A program made the translations under genes and the position numbers. Below, piece by piece: positions 57,373 to 64,000 of a stretch of 64,000 bases of DNA. Location: the NCBI GenBank assembly GCA_943327755.2, contig CALPYF020000003.1, forward strand, positions 124,001 through 188,000. The letters are read 5' to 3'. The stretch's first letter is position 1. Every line of letters begins with the position of its first letter. A model generated the notes under the pieces. That model saw nothing but the letters and a program-made list of their open reading frames with translations, had not been told where the DNA came from and ran no database searches. This DNA comes from Deinococcus hopiensis KR-140. Its GTDB lineage: Bacteria > Deinococcota > Deinococci > Deinococcales > Deinococcaceae.

Positions 57373-60108
57373 TTAGTTGGGGGCCTGGCAGGTGCCAGCC
57401 ACGGGGGCGAAGGTGCCGCTCAGCCGGACTGTCGAGCCGTTGTTGACCGCAGTGACGCCCGCAGAGCTGGGCGCGGCAGTGTCAATCTGGAAGGTACTGC
57501 CCAACAGTTGCCGGAGCCGGAATCCCGAAATGGGAGCGGGGTTGGGCGCGACACTGGTGTTACCGATAGGCTTCACGCACAGGAAGTTCCCCTGACCGGA
57601 CGTCGTGCTGCTGGTCAAGGCAATGCCGTCAAGGTTGTTGGGATGGGCAGGGCTAGAAACATTGTTGTTCGTCAGGATCACGTCCATGCGCGCGGCACCG
57701 TCCATGGCCCGGAACTGCATGCCGTACAAGCCGTAACTGGTGATGGTGTTCCCGCTGACCTCAAAGCGGCCCGAACCCGCCACTCGCTGGGCCAGATCAA
57801 TGGGGTTGGCGTTGCCACCTGCGGACAGGGACAGGGTGTTGTTCTGGATCTTGCCCTGATCCACGCTGGTACTCCCGCTGGGGCGCTGCGCCTCGTACGT
57901 GATGCCGTTGCCCGTCGTGGCATGTGAGAAACTGTTGTTGCGGATCAGGTACGTGTTGCTGGTATTGCCCGTGGGGTTCAGGTACACGCTGTAGGCCGTG
58001 TTGTTCAGGAACGAGCTGTCCTGCACGTTCAGGTTCAGGGTGCCGGTGCTGGCCGTGCTGAACGGCGTGAACTGCACGCCGACATGGTTCTGCTGTACCG
58101 TCATGCGGTTGAGATTCACGGTGAGGTTGGCAGTGTCGGGTTGCAGGTGGATGCCGATGTTACCGGCATTGGCTGCGGTCTGAATCACGCCCCCCGAGCC
58201 GGCCGAGCCGTTCCCGGTGACCGTCAGGGTGCCGCCCACCTGTTCCAGGTTGACGCCCCGGCCGTTCGTGGCGGCGTTGGTGGCGTCCAGGCGGGTGGCA
58301 CTCAGGTTCACCGTGCCGCTCTTCAGGCTCAGCGCCAGGCCGTTGGCGGCCTTCACCTGCGTGAGGGTCCCGTTGAACGTGCCGAAGTTCGTGCCGGTGA
58401 TGCCGTCGGTGCTGCCCTGCACGGACAGGCCGGTCAGGGTGTTGTTGGTACTGAGAGTCACGGCCGCGCCGCCGGTCACCTGGAGGGTCGGGGCCGTGCC
58501 GGCCGGCGCGATGGTGGCGCCGTTCACGACCAGGGCCGTGCCGGCCCCGACCACCGCCTGGGCGTTCTGGAGGGCCAGAGGGGCGGGCTGGGTGTAGGTC
58601 CCCGAGCCGTTCGCCACGTAGATCAGGTCGTTGGCGGCGGCGGCGGTCTGCGCGGCGCTGAGCGTGGTGAACGGCGCGGTCTGGCGGCCGTCCCCGCCGG
58701 TTTTCGTGCCATCGACGAACCAGACCCGCCCGCCGACATTGACCGGAGCGGTCTGGTTGGTCCCCGAGCAGCCCGTGCTGGTAGCGACGCCGTAGCGCAG
58801 GGTGTCACTGGTGGCCGCGCCGCCCGTGAAAGTGAAGGCATCTCCGGCATTGCGGTTCAGCGTGTAGCCGGCGCCATCGCCGGCTTTCGAGGTGAACGCG
58901 AACGAGCCGTTGGCGTTCATGGCGAGTGTGCCGCCCCGGGCCGTGCCGTTGCCGGTGAAGGTCAGGCTGGGTGTCTGGCCTCCGGGGGTGGGGGGGTACA
59001 CGGTGTAGGCACTCGCCAGGCCGCTGGCCGCGTCAACGTTCAGGGTGACGTTCCCGGTGGCCGCGTACGCCGCGGGCAGGGTTTTCAGGGCCAGGTCTCC
59101 GCCGATATGCGCGGTGCGTGCGCCGGGGGCGCCGGCGGTGGTCACCGACCCGATGAGCAGGGGGCTGGTCAGGGCGCTGCCGCACAGGGCCGCGATCTGC
59201 GCGCCACCCAGGGCGGCGGCGCGGCTGGCAGCGCTGCCGCTGCCCTGCTCCTCGACGCTCTCGGTGACGCGGGTCACGCTGTCGTCGGCCACGGCGAAGG
59301 TCATCTGGAAGGTGTAGGGGTCGTCGGCCGGGGTGGATTGCAGGGGAAGTTTCAGTGCGACCGTGACCACGCCGTCGAACTGGTTGGCGCCGGGGTTGGC
59401 GCTCAGGGTGCGGGTGGTGGTCAGGGTGCGGTGGCGGGCCACGAATCCGTAGGGGAAGGCGCGCGTCACGCCTGCACTCACGAGCGGCGTGACCTCGTTC
59501 TCGGCGTAGGCCTGCAGGTCCTGCGCGCCGGTCATCAGGTCGGGGCGCGCGGTGTTCAGATTGAAGTTCAGGCCGGTGGTGGGCAGGATCAGCGGGGCGA
59601 TGCTGGCGCTGGCGTCGGTGCCGTCGAACCGCTTGAGCTGACTGACCGGGGTGTTGGACAGCGTGGAGGGGGTGCTGACCGCGACCAGCGTGAGGTTCTG
59701 CCGCGCGGTGGTGTACGCCGTGCCGGCGCTGGAGGCGTTACGCACCAGGAAGGTGGCGTACAGGTACCGCATGCCGTCCACGCCGCGCGTGCCCGTGGTG
59801 AACGTGCCGGTGGAGACGGGTTTGAGCTGGATGCTGCCCCGGTCGGTCAGGCCCGCGGCGCCCGTGGGGGCCGGCGCGCTGGCCTGCACGGTGGGGCCCG
59901 CCTCGTCGTTCAGACCACTGAACTGGACATCCACGAGGCCCAGGGTCTCCAGCGGGGTGGTCCGGACCGGCTGCGGCTGGCTACCACCAACCGGGAGGGC
60001 AGGATCGGCGGCGGGAAGGGGGGTGGGGACAGCAGCGACCGGCGCGGGCTGCCTCGCGCAGGCGCCCAGCAGCAGCGTCATGCACAGCAGGGTGGGCATG
60101 CGGGTCAT
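57373..60108 (-). CDS. Large lipoprotein with paralogous N-terminal domain, Ig/cadherin-like segment and beta-helix
   Basis: 911 residues. Lipobox LLLGACA follows a short signal peptide. Residues about 50-310 are homologous to the upstream 343-residue lipoprotein (shared GTRGVDG-RY, NPG/SPA-ANQFDG, SVTRVTESVEEQGS). GTLAMNANGSFAFTSKAG and its surroundings resemble a cadherin-like/VCBS repeat. From VWFVDGTKTGGDGRQTAPFTTLSAAQTAA to about residue 850, short Asn-rich strands with frequent N-N-x-F/L turns indicate a right-handed beta-helix like pectate-lyase-fold proteins. No catalytic residues are recognised, so a structural or adhesive surface role seems more likely than enzymatic. Confidence 0.78.
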   Translation of the reverse strand: MTRMPTLLCMTLLLGACARQPAPVAAVPTPLPAADPALPVGGSQPQPVRTTPLETLGLVDVQFSGLNDEAGPTVQASAPAPTGAAGLTDRGSIQLKPVSTGTFTTGTRGVDGMRYLYATFLVRNASSAGTAYTTARQNLTLVAVSTPSTLSNTPVSQLKRFDGTDASASIAPLILPTTGLNFNLNTARPDLMTGAQDLQAYAENEVTPLVSAGVTRAFPYGFVARHRTLTTTRTLSANPGANQFDGVVTVALKLPLQSTPADDPYTFQMTFAVADDSVTRVTESVEEQGSGSAASRAAALGGAQIAALCGSALTSPLLIGSVTTAGAPGARTAHIGGDLALKTLPAAYAATGNVTLNVDAASGLASAYTVYPPTPGGQTPSLTFTGNGTARGGTLAMNANGSFAFTSKAGDGAGYTLNRNAGDAFTFTGGAATSDTLRYGVATSTGCSGTNQTAPVNVGGRVWFVDGTKTGGDGRQTAPFTTLSAAQTAAAANDLIYVANGSGTYTQPAPLALQNAQAVVGAGTALVVNGATIAPAGTAPTLQVTGGAAVTLSTNNTLTGLSVQGSTDGITGTNFGTFNGTLTQVKAANGLALSLKSGTVNLSATRLDATNAATNGRGVNLEQVGGTLTVTGNGSAGSGGVIQTAANAGNIGIHLQPDTANLTVNLNRMTVQQNHVGVQFTPFSTASTGTLNLNVQDSSFLNNTAYSVYLNPTGNTSNTYLIRNNSFSHATTGNGITYEAQRPSGSTSVDQGKIQNNTLSLSAGGNANPIDLAQRVAGSGRFEVSGNTITSYGLYGMQFRAMDGAARMDVILTNNNVSSPAHPNNLDGIALTSSTTSGQGNFLCVKPIGNTSVAPNPAPISGFRLRQLLGSTFQIDTAAPSSAGVTAVNNGSTVRLSGTFAPVAGTCQAPN

Positions 60109-61136
60109 GGGCAGACTCCATTGACAAGGTAGGTGACGTCGGCGTCGGTGGCGAGCCCTGCGGAGCGCACCTTGTTGACGCAGCGGCTGGCGACCGCCGT
60201 CACGCCGGCTGGGTAGGTGGAGCCGGGCAGCACGGTGACCTGGGTGGCGGCGACACTGGCGGCGCGCTGCGCCACGGGGGCGTTGCTGCCCTGCTCCTCG
60301 AGGCCCTGCGTGACTCGGGTCTGGCTGTCCTGCACGACCAGCACCACGATCCTGAACGTCCAGGGATCACGGCGGATGCCCTCGGGCGGAGTCAAGCCGG
60401 CGTCGTCCGGCTGGAGGGGTACCTTGACGGCCAGAGTGACCTGACCGTCGAACTGCCCGGCAGCGGGGCTGGCGCTCAGGGTGCGGCCGCCGCTAGTGTT
60501 GCGGACGGTGTAGCCGTAGGGGAAGACGGTGTTGACGCCCAGGTCGGTGTAGCTCAGCGGCTGGGCGCTGCCGTTCTGGATGCTACCGCTGGCGACTTCC
60601 GCCTCGGTGAAGACCTGCAGGTCCTCGCCGCCGGGACTGAGCACAGGTTGTGCGCTCAGCGGGTCGAATTTCATGGCGTGCGTGGGCAGGACGCTGCGGA
60701 TGACGCTCTGCGGGACGGCGCTGCCGGCGAAGGTGGTGACGGCCCGGAAGGGCGAGCCGCCCAGGGTATCCCCGGCGGAGACGGCCAGCAGGGTCAGGTT
60801 GCTGCGGGCAGCGGGGCTGGGGGTGCCGTCGGCGTCGGCGTTGCGGACGCGGTAGGTGGCGCTGATGTAGCGCTGGCCGTCCACGCCGCGCGTGCCGGTG
60901 CTGACCACCGAGACGCTCAGGGGGTCGAGTTGTAGGCCGCGCGCCTGTTCGGTCAGGGCCTGGGACCCGAGGGTCAGTGGGCGCACGCGGCTGGCGCTCA
61001 GGCCGCCGGCCGAGAAGCTGAGTTCCAGCAGGCCCACGGCCTGGAAGGGCGGCGGAGAGGCGGGGGGGGGTGGTGGTGCGGAGGCGCACCCCGGCAGGCA
61101 GATCAGGGCGGCGGCGAGAAGCAGTGACCGGTGCAT
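60105..61136 (-). CDS. Lipoprotein, first gene of the tail-collar operon
   Basis: 343 residues. A signal peptide ends at CLPGCAS, a lipobox-like site, followed by a Pro-rich spacer (PPPPPASPPPF). The mature domain is beta-rich and matches residues 50-310 of the next protein block by block (LQLDPLSVSVVSTGTRGVDGQRYISATYRVRNA; LSASPAAGQFDGQVTLAVKVPLQ; TRVTQGLEEQGSN). The C-terminus has two Cys (SRCVNKV... NGVCP) that may pair. The stop overlaps the next start (ATGA). Not recognised as a named family. Confidence 0.72.
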   Translation of the reverse strand: MHRSLLLAAALICLPGCASAPPPPPASPPPFQAVGLLELSFSAGGLSASRVRPLTLGSQALTEQARGLQLDPLSVSVVSTGTRGVDGQRYISATYRVRNADADGTPSPAARSNLTLLAVSAGDTLGGSPFRAVTTFAGSAVPQSVIRSVLPTHAMKFDPLSAQPVLSPGGEDLQVFTEAEVASGSIQNGSAQPLSYTDLGVNTVFPYGYTVRNTSGGRTLSASPAAGQFDGQVTLAVKVPLQPDDAGLTPPEGIRRDPWTFRIVVLVVQDSQTRVTQGLEEQGSNAPVAQRAASVAATQVTVLPGSTYPAGVTAVASRCVNKVRSAGLATDADVTYLVNGVCP

Positions 61137-61406
61137 GCGGCTCCTTGGGACCCAGGGCGAATGGACCCGGATCGTCAGAGAATGTGAACTTCTTCAGTAT
61201 ATGATGAACCTTCCGTACAGGTCATCAGTCTCGGCAGACAATCGAGTCGTGCACAGCCTTGACTCATATCAACGCAGAAGGGAATAAATACCGTCCCGCA
61301 CAGGAATAGCCCATCTAATTAGACCGGCAGCAGTGACCGTGATGAGGAGCTGTGAAGTCCGAGTCGAGCGTCCTGGTCAGCCCCTTCCGACCCATAGACA
61401 TTTTTT
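61137..61406. other. AT-rich divergent intergenic region
   Basis: About 270 bases between the tail-collar operon and mntH. It is markedly more AT-rich than the rest of the window and contains the palindrome TCTAATTAGA at 61314-61323. No ORF is supported. Confidence 0.5.
61196..61201 (-). promoter_or_regulatory. -10 element (TATACT) of the tail-collar operon
   Basis: On the minus strand TATACT lies 60 bases before the ATG at 61136, with TGACCT 17 bases further upstream as a weak -35. Confidence 0.5.
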
Positions 61407-61420
61407 TTAGGCATGCCTAA
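61407..61420. promoter_or_regulatory. DtxR/MntR-type operator in front of mntH
   Basis: TTAGGCATGCCTAA is a perfect 14-base palindrome of the TTAGG-N4-CCTAA kind bound by DtxR/MntR/IdeR regulators. It overlaps the -10 box TAATAT (61418-61423) that precedes the ATG at 61429. Confidence 0.75.
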
Positions 61421-61428
61421 TATGAGGT

Positions 61429-62748
61429 ATGTCCAGCCTTCCCCCCACCACCGAGACCGCGCCGCCCCCAGCCGGCCGCAGCCTCGACGACCGCATGACC
61501 GCCCGCGCCGAGGCCGTCCTGGCCCGGCACTCGCAGAAGCGCGGGCTGGCCCGCATCCTGCCGTTCCTCGGCCCGGCCGTCATCGCGTCCATCGCGTACA
61601 TGGACCCCGGCAACTTCGCCACGAACATCCAGGGTGGCGCGCAGTTCGGGTACGCGCTGCTGTGGGTGATCCTCGCGGCGAACCTCATGGCGATGCTGAT
61701 CCAGAACCTCAGCGCGAAACTGGGCATCGCCACCGGGAAGAACCTCCCGGAGACCATCCGGGAACGCTGGCCGCGCCCGGTCGTGTGGCTGTACTGGGTG
61801 CAGGCGGAGATCGTCGCCATGGCCACCGACCTCGCGGAATTCCTGGGGGCCGCCGTCGCCATCCAGCTCCTCACCGGCCTGCCGCTCATCTGGGGGGCGA
61901 GCATCACCGCCGCGTTGACCTTCTGGCTGCTGACCATCCAGCGCCGCGGCTTCCGCCCGCTGGAACTCGTGATCGGGGGCTTCGTGGCGATCATCGGCGT
62001 GGCGTACCTGACGCAGTTCGTGCTCGCCCGCCCCGCGCTGGCCGAGCTGGGCCGCGGGTTCATTCCCAGTTTCCAGGGCGTGGACAGCGTGTACCTCGCG
62101 GTGGGCATCATCGGGGCGACCGTCATGCCACACGTGATCTACCTGCACTCGGCACTCACGCAGGGCCGCGTGCCCACCCGCAACGACGACGAGAAGGTGC
62201 GCCTGAGCCGCCTGAACCACATCGACGTGATCGTGTCGATGGGCCTGGCGGGCCTGATCAACATGAGCATGCTGGCCGTCGCCGCCGCCACCTTCTACGG
62301 CAAGGGCGTCGAGAACGCCGGGGACCTGGAAACCGCCTACCGCACCCTGACGCCGCTGCTCGGCCCGGCCGCCGCGACCGCGTTCGCCATCGCGCTGCTC
62401 GCCAGCGGCCTGAGCAGCAGCGCGGTGGGCACCATGGCCGGGCAGGTCATCATGCAGGGCTTCGTGAACTTCAGCATCCCGCTGTGGCTGCGCCGCACGA
62501 TCACCATGCTCCCGGCGTTCATCGTGATCATCCTGGGCCTGAACCCCACCGACGTGCTCGTGCTGTCGCAGGTGATCCTGTCCTTCGGGGTCCCCTTCGC
62601 GCTGATCCCGCTGCTGCTGTTCACCGCGCGGCGCGACGTGATGGGCGTGCTGACCAGCCGCCCCTTGGTGACGGGCCTGGGCTGGCTGTTCGCGAGCATC
62701 ATCATCGGCCTGAACGCGTACCTGCTGTGGGGCGCCTTCACGGGGTAG
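61429..62748 (+). CDS. mntH: Nramp-family divalent metal transporter MntH
   Basis: 439 residues and eleven predicted membrane segments. The two unwound-helix metal sites are visible: YMDPGNFATN (Asp and Asn ligands) in helix 1 and VMPHVIYLHS (Met ligand and His) in helix 6; AEIVAMATDLAEFLGAA holds further conserved acidic residues. It matches Deinococcus Nramp, which imports Mn(II) with protons. Mn accumulation is central to oxidation and radiation tolerance in this genus. The operator palindrome at 61407 implies metal-dependent repression. The start follows TAATAT at 5 bases. Confidence 0.95.
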   Translation: MSSLPPTTETAPPPAGRSLDDRMTARAEAVLARHSQKRGLARILPFLGPAVIASIAYMDPGNFATNIQGGAQFGYALLWVILAANLMAMLIQNLSAKLGIATGKNLPETIRERWPRPVVWLYWVQAEIVAMATDLAEFLGAAVAIQLLTGLPLIWGASITAALTFWLLTIQRRGFRPLELVIGGFVAIIGVAYLTQFVLARPALAELGRGFIPSFQGVDSVYLAVGIIGATVMPHVIYLHSALTQGRVPTRNDDEKVRLSRLNHIDVIVSMGLAGLINMSMLAVAAATFYGKGVENAGDLETAYRTLTPLLGPAAATAFAIALLASGLSSSAVGTMAGQVIMQGFVNFSIPLWLRRTITMLPAFIVIILGLNPTDVLVLSQVILSFGVPFALIPLLLFTARRDVMGVLTSRPLVTGLGWLFASIIIGLNAYLLWGAFTG

Positions 62749-62762
62749 ACGCACCGGCAGGA

Positions 62763-62793
62763 GGGCGGCCCGGGTCACCTGTCCGGGCCGCCC
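62763..62793. terminator. Bidirectional hairpin terminator after mntH
   Basis: GGGCGGCCCGG and CCGGGCCGCCC are perfect 11-base arms (62763-62773, 62783-62793) between convergent genes. Confidence 0.75.
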
Positions 62794-62807
62794 TTCCTGA
62801 CGCGCGT

Positions 62808-63605
62808 TCAGCGCGGGTACATGAAGTTGACGTTGCCCACGTCCGTGCCCGAGAAGCCGTTGCGCTGCCCCATGCGGTTGAGGTCCACGCTGCTGTCGAG
62901 CGGCTGGATGGCGATCTTCCCGTCGAAGAACGCAGGGTAGTGCATGATCGAGTCGAAGTCGTACGCGCCGTACCCGGCGCTGCCGCTGCGGATCTGGTAC
63001 TGACTCTGCCAGTCGGCGGGAATGTTCGCCCAGATGATCTTCACGTACCTGTCGCGGTCGGGGCGGGTCTGCTCGTGGAACAGGCCCATGGCGTGCCCGA
63101 ACTCGTGGATGATCGAGCCGGTCGTGCAGCGGTCGGCCAGGGTCAGGGTCTGACGGCCGCCCACCATGCCCAGGCTGGACGCGCAGCTGGTGCCGGTGTT
63201 GTACGTGATCTCCACGTAGTTGCTCTGCGTGGTGCGCGGCGTGACGATCACGTTCGTGGTCGAGCGGATCGTGGAGGCGGCGGCCGCCACGCGGTCACGG
63301 ATCGCCTGGGGGACGTTCGCGGCGAAGGTGTACGGAATGGTGCGGCCCGTCCAGCGGTAGCGGGTGTCCACGACGTACGTGCCCTGCTCACCGACTTTGG
63401 TGCTGCTGAGGTCCGCGAGGATGATGTCGTCCTCGAGCATCAGGTAGCCGTCCTGCTTGAAGCCCATGACCTGCTGCTCGGTGCCGTCGGGCATGATCAG
63501 GGTCGCGGGGGCCTTCTCGGGGGTCACGCGGGCGTCGGGGGTGGGGGACGAGCTACAGGCGGCGAGGACGAGGGAGACGACGAGCAGAGCAGACGCGACG
63601 CGCAT
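62808..63605 (-). CDS. Astacin-like (M12A) zinc metalloprotease lipoprotein
   Basis: 265 residues. A lipobox (LVLAACS) anchors the protein. A propeptide-like segment is followed by the catalytic domain with the extended zinc motif HEFGHAMGLFHEQTRPDRDRYV (HExxHxxGxxHE) and the Met-turn SIMHYP with its downstream zone; these match astacins. It ends DVGNVNFMYPR. Two Cys (TSCASSL; DRCTTG) could form a disulfide. It should be a surface endopeptidase. Single gene, GGAGG-like sequence before the ATG. Confidence 0.92.
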   Translation of the reverse strand: MRVASALLVVSLVLAACSSSPTPDARVTPEKAPATLIMPDGTEQQVMGFKQDGYLMLEDDIILADLSSTKVGEQGTYVVDTRYRWTGRTIPYTFAANVPQAIRDRVAAAASTIRSTTNVIVTPRTTQSNYVEITYNTGTSCASSLGMVGGRQTLTLADRCTTGSIIHEFGHAMGLFHEQTRPDRDRYVKIIWANIPADWQSQYQIRSGSAGYGAYDFDSIMHYPAFFDGKIAIQPLDSSVDLNRMGQRNGFSGTDVGNVNFMYPR

Positions 63606-63692
63606 GGGTGAAACCTCCGTTGTGTGGTGTGCCCATGGAATCTAGTCAATGCGCCTGCGAAAGTAAAGTGGGAATGCCCACCCCGGCTGCGG

Positions 63693-64000
63693 TCAGGTCG
63701 TGCGGGCGCGCAGCCAGTCCAGTATCACCTGACGCACCTGGTCGCGCGGTTCGTCGTTCAGGAGTTCGTGGTAGCCGCCCTCGACGGTGTGCAGCGTCTT
63801 ATCGGCAGACGTGATCGTGTCGTGGAAGCGCTGGCTGCCGCGCGGGTCGGTGATCCGGTCGGCCGTGCCGTGCAGGGTCAGGGTGGGCAGCGTCCAGCGG
63901 GCGTACTCGGGCCACAGGCGCCCGCTGAGGCCCAGCATGGTCGCGCCGGTCAGGGCCGGGACGTTCCCGTGGTACATGACCGGGTCCGCCTCGTACGCGG
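63693..64000 (-). CDS. Alpha/beta hydrolase (lysophospholipase/monoacylglycerol lipase-like), 5' part beyond the window
   Basis: The frame is open to the window edge, giving about 102 C-terminal residues. ADPVMYHGNVPA, then LPTLTLHGTADRITDPRGSQRF (catalytic Asp) and TVEGGYHELLNDEPRDQV (catalytic His) are the C-terminal hallmarks of the PldB/monoglyceride lipase family. The nucleophile Ser would lie outside the window. The exact substrate cannot be assigned. Confidence 0.82.
   Translation of the reverse strand, partial: AYEADPVMYHGNVPALTGATMLGLSGRLWPEYARWTLPTLTLHGTADRITDPRGSQRFHDTITSADKTLHTVEGGYHELLNDEPRDQVRQVILDWLRARTT

Overview
The window looks like a chromosomal segment of a Deinococcus-type bacterium. 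The DNA is very GC-rich, genes are densely packed, and many genes have a TANNNT -10 box only 5 to 8 bases before the ATG or GTG, the leaderless promoter layout known from Deinococcus. The gene content also fits: a DraNramp-like MntH, GlcDEF, maltose/trehalose transporters and a DeoD phosphorylase. I see no rRNA, tRNA, CRISPR array, transposase or phage structural cluster.

Layout. Positions 1-9962 hold mostly plus-strand housekeeping and transport genes: an ABC ATPase/permease pair, an ArsB-like permease, succinate-semialdehyde dehydrogenase, TruD, a DUF3293 protein and an AlbA_2/GHKL-type ATP-binding regulator. Positions 10014-18983 are minus-strand: a sugar ABC importer (binding protein plus two permeases, no ATPase), a secreted 5'-nucleotidase family enzyme and the glycolate oxidase genes glcF-glcD-glcE. 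Positions 19150-25070 hold a flavin monooxygenase-like gene, an Fsr-like exporter, a phosphoribosyltransferase-like protein, NagZ and a cysteine-desulfurase-like enzyme.

Positions 25298-30114 form a compact plus-strand operon: a small membrane protein, a class A penicillin-binding protein, a vWA-like exported protein and a four-helix membrane protein. This is a candidate cell-wall module that I cannot match to a named system. At 30217-31875 lies a fusion of a two-domain ring-cleaving dioxygenase and a carboxylesterase (MhqO plus MhqD type). Positions 31964-36943 carry malE-malF-malG and a DUF2259 gene. Positions 37495-43939 hold an MFS exporter under a perfect 18-bp palindrome, RsmB, two unknown genes, DeoD and AlaX. 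Positions 44151-46774 hold a MarR regulator and a DHA2 exporter with an unusual 208-residue insert. Positions 47084-54133 hold a GH114 lipoprotein, a class V aminotransferase, a CAP-domain protein, a CoA-disulfide-reductase-like enzyme and SerA.

Positions 54177-61136 form one seven-gene minus-strand operon: two related lipoproteins (one with a beta-helix), three paralogous tail-collar-domain proteins, a periplasmic-binding-like protein with a twin-arginine signal, and a GNAT acetyltransferase. I regard it as the most likely undescribed system here. It diverges from mntH, whose promoter carries a DtxR/MntR-type palindrome. An astacin-like metalloprotease and a partial hydrolase end the window.

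Regulation. The two sugar-importer operons share four copies of a CG-centred GAANCGNTTC operator, which suggests one LacI-family repressor encoded elsewhere. In both operons the binding-protein gene comes first and is followed by hairpins, which would favour excess binding protein.
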